Below are positions 26,482-36,667 of a stretch of DNA of 64,000 nucleotides, one piece after another. Made by a program: the position numbers and the translations under genes. Source of the DNA: Myxococcales bacterium (GTDB lineage: Bacteria > Myxococcota_A > Bradymonadia > UBA7976 > UBA1532); NCBI GenBank assembly GCA_020633435.1, contig JACKDP010000005.1, positions 558,001 to 622,000 on the forward strand, written 5' to 3'. Each line of letters opens with the position of its first letter. The stretch's first letter is position 1. The notes below the pieces were generated by a model that had not been told where the DNA came from, did no database searches, and saw only the letters and a program-made list of their open reading frames with translations.

Positions 26482-28761
26482 CTACCACCAGGCCAGCTCG
26501 TCCAGCGTCGAGGTGACCTCCCACTTGCCGGTGGTCTCGTTCTTCACCTGCGTCAGGAACTCCACGTAGACGTGGCTGAAGCCCAGCGGGGCGTCGATGC
26601 CCTTGATGAAGTAGCTGTCGCCGCCGGTGATGGCCGAGATGCCCAGATCCTCCAGCAGCAGGGCGTCGATGATGGTGCCGTCCTTCTTCGTGAACGTCAT
26701 GAGGCCGTCGTAGAAGACCTGGCCGCTGAAGTCCTTGTTGGTGAAGAGGTCGGCCTCCGCGCCGGCCAGGTCGCCGGGGGCGGGGAGCCGCAGGAAGCAG
26801 TCCGGGCAGAGCGGATCCCACGGCTGCGGCGCCGCCCAGGGGGAGGCCTCGCGCAGGTAGAACTGGCCCGACGGGCAGGGGGCGGCCGGCGTGACGCTGG
26901 TGCCGTCGCGGCGGATCGTGGCGCCCGGGGCGTATCGGCAGGTCCGCGGCGGGGAGGCGCGGTCGGCCAGGACGGTGGCGTCGGGCTCGTCCTTCAGGCG
27001 GCCCACGCCGCGCACAAACGCTTGCATGTCGGCCACATACGGGGCCAGCACGTCCAGCGTGCCCGCGTAGGCGGCCGGCGCGTGGCAGACCTGGGCCATC
27101 GCAGCGACGCGGTCGCAGGCGCCCCCGCCCGCCTTGCAGATCTCCTTGTAGGCCTGGCACATGGACACGCGGTGGATGATCGGGCACCGGGGGAGCGCGC
27201 AGTAGTCGCCGACGACCGGGTTGCCATCGGCGTCGGGGCCGAGGGGCACGCCGGCCGTGTAGATGCGCTCCATCAGGGCGTGGGCGTCGAGGTCGGGGCG
27301 GTACGCCCACAGGGCGCCCGCGATGCCGCTCAGGGCCGCGGCCGCCACCGAGGTGCCGGTGTGGATGCCCGACGACACCAGGGTGCCCGAGCCGTCATCC
27401 ACGCCGACCACCGCCTGGAAGGCGGGCATCGCGAGGCTGGGGCGCCCACCGGGGCGGGTGTTGCCGAGGGGCACGTCGTCGCCGCGCACGCCGCCCACCG
27501 AGTAGAGGAGGGGCTGGTACGCGGCCGCCGACACCACGGGCTCGTCGACGCCCAGGATCTGCTGGCACTGCTGGGGCGTGGGCGCGCGGCGCGCCTCCCA
27601 GCCGGCGGGGAAGAGCGGCCCCTTGCGGACCTGCTCGTCCGGGCCGCCGGAGCGGTTGCCGGCGGAGGCGATCACCAGCGCCCCGTGGCAGGACGCGACC
27701 CCCAGGGCCTCGTAGACCGCCCGCACGCCGGGCCGCAGGTCGGCCGGGCTCGTGGTGATGGGGCCACCGAAGCGGCCATCCCAGCCCAGGGACAGGTTGA
27801 TGATCAGGCGCTGGCCGCCCTCGGCCTCGGGGGCCTGCTGCCACTTGCGCACGGCCGCCTCGACGGCGATGGCCACCTCCGACTGGTAGCCGAAGAAGCC
27901 GCCATCCACCGGGCGGCGCGTCGCCGACACGCGCGGCAGCGCGAGGTGGTGGGTGACGTAGCCGGGGCAGGGGCCGTTGCCAGGCGGGCAGCTCAGGACC
28001 TTGGCGATCCGGCCCATGGCCAGGCCGTGCTCGGACCGCCCCTCGTTGGCCTCGCCGTCGTCGGAGAAGGGCGAGGTGTCGGCCACCGCGATGCGGATGG
28101 GCAGCAGGCGCTCCTCAGCGGCCGGCCGGGGCAGGGGCCGCAGCTCGTCGAGCTGGTGGCGCCAGCCCAGGGCCATCGGCCGCCACACGGCCTCCTCCAG
28201 CCCGTCGGCCTGGGGCCCGGGGGCCAGGAGATCCTGGGCGTACTCCTCGTAGCGCTCCGCCAGCGCCCGGCGCAGGACGGAGATGTCGCGGGAGGTGGGC
28301 AGCGACATGCCCTCGGCGTCGCTCGGGCTCCACTCCACCACGCAGAAGCGCCGCAGCAGGCGTGGGATGGGCGGCGCCTCGGGCCCCTCCTGGTCGTCGC
28401 GGTTGACGAGGTGCTTCGCGATGAACGCGCCGCCCCGCCGCCGCAGCTCCCGGAAGCCGCCGGGGTTGCAGTCGTAGTCCTCGCCGTTCTGGTCGCGGGC
28501 GATGGCGATCCAGCGGATGCCCGGCGAAGCCCCCCGCAGCGACGTCTCGTCGGCCTCGTCATACCGCCGCAGGGGCAGCGGCAGCCGGCTGCCGGCGTTC
28601 GGGGAGTCGGCCCGCAGATCGGGGCTGTCGCGCAGCTCGTCCTGGCCACCCGGTCCCCCGTCGAGGCCCGGGCCGTCCCCTGCGGGCAGGCACGCCGGCA
28701 GCACCAGGGCCAGCCCGAGGGTCAGCCACCGGCTCGCCGCGATCGTCTTCACCATCTTCAT
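26482..28761 (-). CDS. Subtilisin-like (S8) serine protease, lipoprotein
   Basis: 759 aa from ATG 28761 (GGAGGT at 7-nt spacing). The signal ends LGLALVLPAC, a lipobox. The S8 catalytic set is present: D228 (IAVADTSPF), H245 (RSEHGLAMG), N369 (IASAGNRSG) and S471 (HTGTSVAAAALSG). The ~170 residues between the lipid anchor and Asp228 may be a propeptide or targeting region. A C-terminal ~200-residue domain with ENETTGKWEV-like strands is unidentified. The gene starts 43 bp after the stop of the CHAT-protease lipoprotein on the same strand, so the two proteases are probably one operon. Confidence 0.92.
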   Translation of the reverse strand: MKMVKTIAASRWLTLGLALVLPACLPAGDGPGLDGGPGGQDELRDSPDLRADSPNAGSRLPLPLRRYDEADETSLRGASPGIRWIAIARDQNGEDYDCNPGGFRELRRRGGAFIAKHLVNRDDQEGPEAPPIPRLLRRFCVVEWSPSDAEGMSLPTSRDISVLRRALAERYEEYAQDLLAPGPQADGLEEAVWRPMALGWRHQLDELRPLPRPAAEERLLPIRIAVADTSPFSDDGEANEGRSEHGLAMGRIAKVLSCPPGNGPCPGYVTHHLALPRVSATRRPVDGGFFGYQSEVAIAVEAAVRKWQQAPEAEGGQRLIINLSLGWDGRFGGPITTSPADLRPGVRAVYEALGVASCHGALVIASAGNRSGGPDEQVRKGPLFPAGWEARRAPTPQQCQQILGVDEPVVSAAAYQPLLYSVGGVRGDDVPLGNTRPGGRPSLAMPAFQAVVGVDDGSGTLVSSGIHTGTSVAAAALSGIAGALWAYRPDLDAHALMERIYTAGVPLGPDADGNPVVGDYCALPRCPIIHRVSMCQAYKEICKAGGGACDRVAAMAQVCHAPAAYAGTLDVLAPYVADMQAFVRGVGRLKDEPDATVLADRASPPRTCRYAPGATIRRDGTSVTPAAPCPSGQFYLREASPWAAPQPWDPLCPDCFLRLPAPGDLAGAEADLFTNKDFSGQVFYDGLMTFTKKDGTIIDALLLEDLGISAITGGDSYFIKGIDAPLGFSHVYVEFLTQVKNETTGKWEVTSTLDELAWW

Positions 28762-28804
28762 CGCACCCACCTCCAGTCGTCGCTTGCCGATCCGACCCCT
28801 CGAA

Positions 28805-31426
28805 TCATCGCACCACGGCCCGCCAGGCCGCCCAGTCCAGGTCGCCCGCGTGCTGGCGGGCCGCCATGTGCAAGGCCCGCACCACGTCGCCTCCGGCCTC
28901 GCCCCGCCGCGCCGCCTCCAGGCTCGCCACGAACCGCGTCGAGCTCTCGTCGGCGATGGGGCGATGCGTCGCCACCACCGCCTCGCTGCCGGCGATGGCG
29001 AAGGCGTGGGCCAGGCTCATGCCGGGGACGCTGCCGTGATCGGGCGCCACCGACGTCTCGCAGCCCGCCAGCACCGCCAGCCGCGGGACGCGGGGCAGCA
29101 GCAGCAGATCGCCCGCGGCCAGCGTGTCCTGGCCCGCGAGCCGCAGGTGGCTCGACCAGCCATCGCCCACGAAGTCGCCATGGCCCGCGTACACGAACGC
29201 GTCCGCCGCCGGCAGGGCCGCCAGCACCGCGGCGCGGCGCGCGCCATCGCCCAGCAGCAGCCGCGTGCCGGCCTCATGGCCCAGGGCCTCGCCCGTCGCG
29301 CGCGCCCCGGCCAGGTCGCCGCGGGGATCCGCCACGACCAGGCGGTCGCCGGCTGCCTCCCGGGAATCTTCAGGGAGATCAAGGGCATAGACGACCTCGA
29401 TCTGCGCCGCCAGCGGCCCCTCTCCGAGCGGCAAGGCGTGCCAGTCCCGCGCGGCGAGGGCCCCCGGGAGCAGCAGGCGCAGGCGCCGGGCGGCCAGGAC
29501 GCGGGCCTCGAACGGCGCGAGGAAGGTGGCCACCAGGGTGGCCGGATCCGCGGAGGCGGCCACCGGGGGCGCCAGCCGCCCCTCGACGCCGGCCGCGTCG
29601 GCGAAGAAGACGAGCCAGCCGGCCTCAGCCGCCTGCACCAGCAGCAGGGCCTCGCCCGGGGCGAGCGGCGGCGGCGTGGGCGTGGCCACCCCGGCGGGCA
29701 GCGCGGAGTAGGCTTCATCCAGCGCGACCTTCAGGCGCAGCTCGAGGGCGGGCCGCTCAGCCGCTCGCTCGGCGCGCTGGGCGGCCGTCAGCGACCAGTC
29801 ATCGGCCTCGAGCTCGGCCTTGAGCCGCTGGTGCTCGCCGATGGCCGCCAGCCAGCGCCGCCGCGCCTCCTCGGACAGGGCGCCGATGCGGGCGGGGCGC
29901 TGCAGCGCCGCAAGGGCCTGGGCGCGGGCGGTGCGCGCGACGGCCAGGGCCTCCGCCGGGCGGCCCAGATCCAGCAGCAGCGCCGCGTGGGCGTGGGCGC
30001 CCTCATCGCGGTCGCCGAGGAACGCCTCGCGGCCCTCGCCCACCGGCACCCGGTAGAACAGCTCGGTCAGGGTGCGGCCGGCCTGCTCGAAGGCGGCGAG
30101 GGCCGCGTCCGCCTGACCCGCCGCCGCGAGGGCGCGCCCGGCGCCCACCTCGGCCCGGTGGCGCAGCTCGATCAGGCCCCGGGCCTCGGCGTCGGCGGCC
30201 AGCCGGCGAAAGCCCGCCACCGCGGCGTCGTAGGCGCCCCGGGCGACCTGGATGCGGGCGTCCAGCAGGCCCCGCCACAGCGCCACGCGCCGGTTCTCGG
30301 GGTTCACGGCCGCCACCCGGGCCGCCGCGGCCTCCACGCGGCCCAGCCGCAGCTCCACGTCGGCCGTCGTCAGCGCGAGGCGCACGCGGGAGTCCACGTC
30401 GGGGCAGCCGGCCACCAGGCCCAGGGCCGTCGTCGCCACCGCCAGGCCGCGTTCCAGCGCCTCGGGCCCGCCCAGGCTGGCCAGCACGACCGCCTGGTTG
30501 TTGAGGATGGAGGCGCGCCGACAGGGGGCCACCTCGGCCTCGGCGGCCGCGGCCAGCAGGGCCAGGGCCTCGTCGTGGCGCCCCATCTCGTGCAGCACGC
30601 CGGCCCGCTCGCTCTGGATGACGCGGGCCAGGGCGTCCATGCCCAGCCGCGCGGCCACCTGCTCGGGCGTCGAGAAGGCCCGCAGGGCCCCGCGCAGATC
30701 CCCTGCAGTTCTCGCCACTTGCGCCCGGTAGACCCCCACCGTGGCGATGCCCGGCGCGTAGACGGCGGCGTCGGGCACCTGGGCGGCCTCCTCGGCCTGG
30801 GAGAGCCGGAAGAGCTGGTTGGCGAGGGTGTAGGCGCGCACGCCGTCCGCCTCGGTGGCGGCCGAGACCTGCCCGCCGGCGTGGAGCAGCGTCGAGGCCT
30901 CGGCCAGCAGGCGCACGGCCTCCTCGACCTGGCCCTGCGCCCGCACCACGCGGCCCAGCGTCAGGAGCGCCAGGCCGCGGTCCCCGCCGCTGAGGCCGGG
31001 CAGCGCCGCCTCGATGCGCGCGCGGGCCGCCTCCGGCTGCTGGCGCCGCTCGGCCTCCGCGGCCACGACGGCGGGCGGCCGGGCGCTCACGGCCAGGGGC
31101 AGCCGCCAGCGCTCCAGCCGCGTCGCGGAGGCGCGCTCTACCTCCAGCTCGCCGCTCGTCGGCACCTCGACGACGCAGCGCCAGCCCCCGTCCGCCGGCG
31201 CGCACGCGGGCTCGGGCCCCGTCTGGCCGGCGAAGCGGGTGGGCCGGTCGCCCTCGATCCAGAGCGTCAGGCGTCCCGGGCCGTCGAGCTCGCAGATGGG
31301 CCCGTCCAGCACCGCGGTGCACCCCGCCATCCACACGGCCAGCGGCGCCTCGGCCGGGGGCGGCGCGGGCGCGGGCTCGCTGCACGCCGCGGCGAGCAGG
31401 GCGGTGGTGGGCCAGAGGGATCGCAT
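28805..31426 (-). CDS. CHAT-domain (caspase-like) lipoprotein with TPR repeats
   Basis: 873 aa from ATG 31426. Lipobox region TALLAAAC. A beta-rich N-terminal domain (to ~residue 95) precedes many TPR-like helix pairs (~95-520). The C-terminal CHAT domain has the His/Cys dyad of clan CD peptidases: H749 in FVYAGHGDF and C789 in LAVLAGCETS. Both catalytic residues are present, so activity is likely. CHAT proteases are usually cytosolic; a lipid-anchored one next to a lipid-anchored subtilase suggests a periplasmic or surface proteolytic cascade (inference). Confidence 0.9.
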   Translation of the reverse strand: MRSLWPTTALLAAACSEPAPAPPPAEAPLAVWMAGCTAVLDGPICELDGPGRLTLWIEGDRPTRFAGQTGPEPACAPADGGWRCVVEVPTSGELEVERASATRLERWRLPLAVSARPPAVVAAEAERRQQPEAARARIEAALPGLSGGDRGLALLTLGRVVRAQGQVEEAVRLLAEASTLLHAGGQVSAATEADGVRAYTLANQLFRLSQAEEAAQVPDAAVYAPGIATVGVYRAQVARTAGDLRGALRAFSTPEQVAARLGMDALARVIQSERAGVLHEMGRHDEALALLAAAAEAEVAPCRRASILNNQAVVLASLGGPEALERGLAVATTALGLVAGCPDVDSRVRLALTTADVELRLGRVEAAAARVAAVNPENRRVALWRGLLDARIQVARGAYDAAVAGFRRLAADAEARGLIELRHRAEVGAGRALAAAGQADAALAAFEQAGRTLTELFYRVPVGEGREAFLGDRDEGAHAHAALLLDLGRPAEALAVARTARAQALAALQRPARIGALSEEARRRWLAAIGEHQRLKAELEADDWSLTAAQRAERAAERPALELRLKVALDEAYSALPAGVATPTPPPLAPGEALLLVQAAEAGWLVFFADAAGVEGRLAPPVAASADPATLVATFLAPFEARVLAARRLRLLLPGALAARDWHALPLGEGPLAAQIEVVYALDLPEDSREAAGDRLVVADPRGDLAGARATGEALGHEAGTRLLLGDGARRAAVLAALPAADAFVYAGHGDFVGDGWSSHLRLAGQDTLAAGDLLLLPRVPRLAVLAGCETSVAPDHGSVPGMSLAHAFAIAGSEAVVATHRPIADESSTRFVASLEAARRGEAGGDVVRALHMAARQHAGDLDWAAWRAVVR

Positions 31427-31537
31427 CAGGGTCCTTCTACTGTATTTCGCGGGCAGATCGTGAGAGCTGGTGCGCACATCGGGGCATTCGCGTCGATGGC
31501 GGAGGCTCTGACACGGGGTGGGTGCGGGAGGTGCCCG

Positions 31538-34525
31538 TCAGTCGTCGTCGCGGATGCGCACCGGCGTCTTTGGCCAGACGGCGTCCCCCTCGGCCTCGGC
31601 GGCGGCGACGAGCCAGCCATCCTCCGCGCGGGTGACGCCATCGCGATAGCCGAAGGAATCCGCCGACTTGAGCGGCTCGACCTCCGCGACGACGCCCGCG
31701 TCGTCGGCCGTCCGGCGGGCCCAGGCCCAGGTCAGGCCGGGGGCGTGGGGGGGCGGCAGGTGGGCCCCCGTCCCGGGCAGGAGCAGCGGGCCGAAGGGCA
31801 GGCTGGGGCGCAGGGCCGCCAGGGCCGCGTCGACCCACGCCGTGGGCAGCGTCAGGACCTTCACCGGCTGGACGCCGGAGGCGACGTGGACCGTGGCGAG
31901 GGGATCCATGAGGAGGACGAACGGCGTCGGGGCGTCGACCCGCAGGGGCAGGGGGGTGGGGCCGGCCGTGAACGGATGGCTGGACATGCCGGCCCACCGT
32001 GGCGTGCAGAGCTGGCTGAAGTCGGCGCCCGGGAAGTAGCCGTAGACCCCGTCGCCGGGCTGGGTGGGGTGGGCCAGCCCGATGGCCAGGCCGGCGACGT
32101 GGGCGGCGAGGCTGGGGGCCACCACGGGATCGCCCGTCGTCGGGCGCACGTCCAGGCGCGCCGTCGCCGCCACCAGCGCCAGGGGGCGGTCGAAGAGGCG
32201 CGTGGTCGTCGGGTCGCGCCGCGTGGTCTCGCGGGCCCGGGTGATGACGTCGACGAAGGCCTGGTGGCGGGTGTGGCCGTCGATGGGGGCGTCCCCGTCC
32301 GGGCGGTGGAGGGCGTCGATGAGGCCGAGCAGCTCCGTCAGCTCCGGGGCCACCACGCGGCGCGGATCGCCCACCGGCCGGGCCGGATCCACGTCGGGCG
32401 CCAGCGGGGAGGGCACCCAGCGCACCTGCGTCCCCCGGGCCTCGAGCTGCCCCAGGCTCGCGCCCCGCGGGTCGGCGACCTCGAGGGCGTGATCCACGAA
32501 GTCGAGGCGGACGAAGCCCCGGAGCGCGAGGGCCGGATCGGGATCGGGGCTGGTGAAGCGGACGTTGAGGCGCGCCCAGCTCGTGAGGCGCGGGGGCAGG
32601 TCGGTGAGGGCGAGGCGCGCCGACGGGAGGGCCGCGGCGCCCGGGCCCACCAGGTCGAGGGTGCGCCCGAAGAGATCGACGGCCCGGACGCGGCGCAGGG
32701 TGAGGGTGCCGGTGCGCAGGGGCGCGCCCAGGGCGTCGTCGAGCCCGGTCAGCGCTGTCGAGATCAGGTCCGCGCGCTCCGCCGCGGTGAGCTTCAGCAG
32801 GCTCGCGACCCGGTCCGAGACCGCCGCCGCGAGGGGCCGGCGGGCGATCCAGACGCGGGGCGGGTCGAGGGCGGGGGCCACGAGCGTCGGGGCTCGCTCC
32901 AGGTCGGGGTGGCCCAGGGGCCAGTGGGGGGCGAGGCCATCGCCCGACTCCAGGGCGCTCGCCGCTTCGACCTCCAGGAAGAGGGGCTGGAAGACCCCGA
33001 CGTGCCGCTGGCGCGCGATGAGCGACGGGGAGGGCTGGTCGAAGCCGAAGGGGCTCGCGTCGCTCATGACCTCGCCCACGCTCCCGAGCAGCCCCGCGAG
33101 CGCCGTGCGGGCGGGGGTGGCCCAGCTCCCGTCCCGGCCCATCAGGCTGAGCACGACCATGCGATCGATGCCGCCCGGGTCGAAGAGGCAGGCCTCCCGC
33201 ACCAGATCGAGGGCGAGCGGCGGCTGCCCGGGCAGCGCGCCCGCGAAGAGATCCGCGGCCTGCACGCGCAGCGAGGCCCGGTCGACGTCCGACTTGCGGG
33301 CGTCGGCCCGCAGGGCGTGGACGATCTCGTCCCCCGTGCGCGCCTTGAGCTGGCCGCTCACCAGCGGCTTGCCCAGGGCATCCAGGCGGCCGTCGTGGCC
33401 GTGGCGGAAGACCCGCCCGATGCCCTGCACCGTGACGACGCAGGCCGCGGGCCGGAAGTAGCGAGCGTCCTCGGCGTCGCGGCCCGCGTGGGCCACGAAG
33501 TCGGCGGCGTGCACCCGCAGGGCCACCTCGCCCAGGCCCGTCGCCGTGCGCAGGTCGCTCACGCCCGCCAGGCTGGCGCTCAGGGCCGCCGCCGCGTCGG
33601 CGTCGTCGGCCAGGTCGACGGCGGCCTGGCGCTGGGACGAGTGCAGCGCGACGGCGCGGGGGGCGGGGGGCACGACGGGGGCGCCCGGGCCGACCCCCAG
33701 GCAGGCCCCATGGACCCACAAGGTGTGCGGAAACAATGGTGATTCCAGCATGACCGACTTCGCCGGCGTGGCAGCGACCACCACCGCCTGGGTCTGGCCC
33801 GCGAGGCCGGCGAGCCACGGCGGGGGCACCACCCCGCTGGCGGGTCCCAGGGCGTGGATGGCGGTCGGGAGCACGACGGGTGGCCAGGCGTCCAGGCCCG
33901 TCACCGCCAGCCCGCGCTGGCGGCACCAGTCGGCGCGCAGGCGGGCGGCCTGCTCCCGGCTGCGCGCCGACGCGCCGGCCTGCCGCAGCGGATCCTCGTC
34001 GGGCCGGCTGTAGTGGCCGATGACCACGTACGAGAAGCCGTCGGCGCCGGGCGGCAGATCGTCGAGGGGATCGTGCAGCGCGAAGCGGTGGGCCGCCTCG
34101 GGCGCGTAGGCGTGGGCGAACAGGCTCTCGTCGAGGCTGTCGGGATCGACGACGCGGCCGCCCTCCCGGGGCCCGATGGCGGTGAGGCAGGGCCGGGAAT
34201 CCGCGCTCGCGGCTGGCCAGGCGCCGACAGGCTGCACCGTCTGGCTCCAGGCGTCCACGCACCAGGCCCGCGCCCCGCGGGGCCCGAGCGTCGGCGGCGA
34301 CAGGCGCACGACGAGGTAGCGGTCGGGCACGGCCGGCAGGTGCACGGCCCCCTCCCGGGCCTCGCCGTGGGTGAGCGCGTCGGGCAGGGCCCAGTGCACC
34401 CAGACGCCCGCGGCCACCGGCCGGCTGCCGGCGCTGAAGGGGGCGTCGGCCAGCGCCGGCGCGGCGAAGGGGGAGGTGACGCGGCAGGCGTCGACGTGGA
34501 TGGGCACGAGCAGGTGCGGGTTCAT
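31538..34525 (-). CDS. Large protein of unknown function (995 aa), last gene of the 31.5-37 kb operon
   Basis: I do not recognise this family. It begins NPHLLVPIHVDACRV with no signal peptide. It has GVWVHWALPDALTHG, a Tyr-rich FSYVVIGHYSRPDEDPLRQ, HTLWVHGACLGVGPG and, late, GVYGYFPGADFSQLCTPRW. Sequence is rich in Ala, Leu and Pro with alternating beta-like strands and no enzymatic motif I can name. The start overlaps the stop of the 296-aa protein (ATGA), so the two are translationally coupled. Length, absence of export signal and operon partners suggest a cytosolic or particle-type structural protein, but this is only inference. Confidence 0.8.
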   Translation of the reverse strand: MNPHLLVPIHVDACRVTSPFAAPALADAPFSAGSRPVAAGVWVHWALPDALTHGEAREGAVHLPAVPDRYLVVRLSPPTLGPRGARAWCVDAWSQTVQPVGAWPAASADSRPCLTAIGPREGGRVVDPDSLDESLFAHAYAPEAAHRFALHDPLDDLPPGADGFSYVVIGHYSRPDEDPLRQAGASARSREQAARLRADWCRQRGLAVTGLDAWPPVVLPTAIHALGPASGVVPPPWLAGLAGQTQAVVVAATPAKSVMLESPLFPHTLWVHGACLGVGPGAPVVPPAPRAVALHSSQRQAAVDLADDADAAAALSASLAGVSDLRTATGLGEVALRVHAADFVAHAGRDAEDARYFRPAACVVTVQGIGRVFRHGHDGRLDALGKPLVSGQLKARTGDEIVHALRADARKSDVDRASLRVQAADLFAGALPGQPPLALDLVREACLFDPGGIDRMVVLSLMGRDGSWATPARTALAGLLGSVGEVMSDASPFGFDQPSPSLIARQRHVGVFQPLFLEVEAASALESGDGLAPHWPLGHPDLERAPTLVAPALDPPRVWIARRPLAAAVSDRVASLLKLTAAERADLISTALTGLDDALGAPLRTGTLTLRRVRAVDLFGRTLDLVGPGAAALPSARLALTDLPPRLTSWARLNVRFTSPDPDPALALRGFVRLDFVDHALEVADPRGASLGQLEARGTQVRWVPSPLAPDVDPARPVGDPRRVVAPELTELLGLIDALHRPDGDAPIDGHTRHQAFVDVITRARETTRRDPTTTRLFDRPLALVAATARLDVRPTTGDPVVAPSLAAHVAGLAIGLAHPTQPGDGVYGYFPGADFSQLCTPRWAGMSSHPFTAGPTPLPLRVDAPTPFVLLMDPLATVHVASGVQPVKVLTLPTAWVDAALAALRPSLPFGPLLLPGTGAHLPPPHAPGLTWAWARRTADDAGVVAEVEPLKSADSFGYRDGVTRAEDGWLVAAAEAEGDAVWPKTPVRIRDDD

Positions 34526-35412
34526 GGCTGCGTCCCTCGTGCCTGGGCGTCGGCGGCCTGCTCGGCCGGGAGCGCCGCCGCCGCTGCGGCCTCGGCGGGC
34601 GCCGGCGCGCCGCTGGCCTCGCCGATCTGGACGTACGGCGCCTGCTGGAGCTGGTAGGCGAGCACCGCCGAGTCGAACGCCGCGGCGCCGGGCGCGCCGG
34701 CGGCGGCCAGCCGGTCGACCAGCCCGGTGACGTCCAGGACGCGCTTGTCGCGCAGCGGCACGGTCACGGGCGCCCCCCGCAGCTCGCCGTCGAGCCCGCG
34801 CACCTGCATCGTCATCGGGGCGTCCTCGGCCACGGGGGCGTCGAAGCCGAACCGCGTGCCCAGGTCGGGCTCCTCGATCTCGTACTGCTCGGGGATGCCC
34901 ATGAACAGCACGATGAGGATGCCGGGGGCCACCCGCTCCAGCCGCAGCAGCGGCAACTTCACGAAGTTCCCCGTGCCCGTTGGATCGAACCGCGCCATGG
35001 CGCTGATCCGCAGGCCCGGGTAGCGCTGCACCGCCTCGGAGCGCAGGAGCATGCCCGTCGGCACGTAGAGGTGCCGGTCGTCGACGGGGCCGGCCGGCGC
35101 CCCGATCCCCAGGCCCAGCAGGCGGTAGTAGGTGTCGGCCGCCAGGCGCATGGCCGCCCGCCAGCCCTCCACCACCCGGGTGAGCTGGGCGTCGGCCTGC
35201 TGGCGGTCGCGCGCGCGGTCCTCGGGCCCGAGCGCCCCCGCGGCCGAGGCCCCGGCGAAGAGCTGGCGGATGAAGCCGAGGTCCAGGAAGAACAGCCGCA
35301 GCGACTCCGGCGGCAGCAGCGCCTCGTCGGGCACCAGCCAGTGCAGCGGCACCCGGCGCAGCACCGCCAGATCGTCGTAGAAGGCGCTGAGCGCAGCGGT
35401 GCCGGCGTTCAT
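34522..35412 (-). CDS. Protein of unknown function (296 aa)
   Basis: Not recognised. It starts NAGTAALSAFYDDLAVLRRVPLHWLVPDEALLPPESLRLFFLD, a distinctive stretch (PDEALLPPESLRLFFLD) that looks like a conserved family motif. A helical region (RARDRQQADAQLTRVVEGWRAAMRLAADTYYRLL) and an ILIVLFMGIPEQYEIEEPDLGTRFGF segment follow. The C-terminus is Ala-rich and low in complexity. No signal peptide or membrane span. It overlaps both neighbours by 4 bp (ATGA), so it belongs to the same transcript as the 995-aa and 321-aa genes. Confidence 0.78.
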   Translation of the reverse strand: MNAGTAALSAFYDDLAVLRRVPLHWLVPDEALLPPESLRLFFLDLGFIRQLFAGASAAGALGPEDRARDRQQADAQLTRVVEGWRAAMRLAADTYYRLLGLGIGAPAGPVDDRHLYVPTGMLLRSEAVQRYPGLRISAMARFDPTGTGNFVKLPLLRLERVAPGILIVLFMGIPEQYEIEEPDLGTRFGFDAPVAEDAPMTMQVRGLDGELRGAPVTVPLRDKRVLDVTGLVDRLAAAGAPGAAAFDSAVLAYQLQQAPYVQIGEASGAPAPAEAAAAAALPAEQAADAQARGTQP

Positions 35413-36384
35413 CGCGTCCCCCCGCGGGTCACGGCCCGCACCAGCGCCGGCAGGGCCCGCTCCAGCCGCGCGCCGAGGCCCTCCTGGTGGCGCTCATGGA
35501 AGACCTCGGCGGCCACCTCGACCACCTGCGTCGTCAGCGCCTCGTCCGCCGTCGCGGCGATGGGCCGCGCGGCCCCCAGCCGCAGCGGATCGGCCTCGGG
35601 CCCCGCGAGCCGCGTCGCCACGCCGGCCCGCAGCCCGGCCATCACCTCCGCCTTCACCGGGAACCCGAAGCCGGGGCCGTCGCTCGCGGGCCCACTCGGC
35701 AGCGCGTCGGCGTGGGGGACCCAGGGCGGCTTCAGGCCCGCCGAGTGCTTCGTGTGGACGAGGGCGTGGCGCACGCGCTCCAGGTCGCCCACCAGCTCGG
35801 GGCTGGCGCTGGCCAGCAGCCGCCCCAGCTCGAAGGCCGCCGCCCGGCTGGCGTCGAGGGCGCCGTCGGGGCCGATCCACCAGCCCTCGGCCGCGTGATC
35901 GGCCGTCTCCGGCACCTCCATGGGGAACGGCTGCAGCGGCCCCCGGTAGCCGACGGTGGTGTCCGTCCCGTCCGTGGCGCGCCACGCCAGCGGCACCGCC
36001 GGGTGCACGCCGGCCGCCGTCGTGCCGAACCGCGCCACCCGCGGCTGCAGGGCGTGCATGAGCGACTCGAAGTCGGCCCCCGTGCCCTCAGCCGCCCGGA
36101 AGGACCAGGCGTGCAGCACCGTCAACGTCGTCGTGTGCGTCAGGGCGCGCGGCAGGCCGGGCGGGAAGACGTCCCGCGGCACGCCGACCAGCGAGACCAG
36201 GAAGGCGGTGTGGGCGCGGCCCGGCGTCGGGAGGCGGGCGCCGACCACCACGGCCACGAACCCATCGTCGTCGCCCAGGCGCTCCCGGTCCTCCAGGCTG
36301 ACCTCGCGGGCGTGGGCCAGCAGGGCCAGCTCCTCGCGCCGGGGCAGGATGCGCCCCAGGGTGGCCGACGGCACCGTGACGAGG
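35409..36384 (-). pseudogene. Protein of unknown function, 5' end replaced by an IS256 relic
   Basis: The frame is open from the IS relic to the stop at 35409. GTG 36374 would give 321 aa, but the codons upstream (CDLVTVPSATLG) also look coding and run straight into transposase sequence at about 36385, so the original start is probably lost. Visible features: SATLGRILPRREELALLAHAREVSLEDRERLGDD, VVVGARLPTPGRAHTAFLVSLVGV, and LTHTTTLTVLHAWSFRAAE. No known motif. Whether a shortened protein is still made from GTG 36374 is unknown. Confidence 0.65.
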
Positions 36385-36667
36385 TCGCAGCCCCCAAGAG
36401 CGGCTCAACAAGGAGGTGAGACGGAGGACCGACGTGGTCGGTATCTTCCCGAGCAGATTCGCGCTGTTGCGGCTGGTCGGGATGGTGCTGGCCGAGCAGA
36501 ACGATGAGTGGATTGAAGCGCGGCGCTACATGAACCTGGAGGCGGTGCAGGGCACGGCGTCAGGGAGCGTGGTCGCGGACGCGGAGGCGCCCCGCCGCCT
36601 GGCGGCGGAGGCGGTGTAGGCGGAGATGACGTGGTGAACCTCGTACACCACTTGCGTGGACGTGACC
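36385..36667 (+). mobile_element. 3' relic of an IS256-family element
   Basis: From about 36398 the plus strand matches, nearly base for base, the transposase 3' end and right terminus of the element at 44896-46324. It encodes RLNKEVRRRTDVVGIFPSRF...LEAVQG and then the terminal repeat containing CTCGTACACCACTTGCGTGG ending near 36667. The first ~80% of the element and the other terminus are missing. Both flanks are minus-strand coding sequence of one operon, so an insertion followed by deletion removed the junction between two genes. Confidence 0.85.

Noticed and set aside
26338..33742. Very long plus-strand open frames (1161 and 1746 aa) opposite the trypsin, subtilase, CHAT and unknown genes
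   Set aside because: Arg/Gly/Ala/His-rich with no domain, no start signal and full antisense overlap with proteins that have complete catalytic motifs. Typical shadow frames of very GC-rich DNA.
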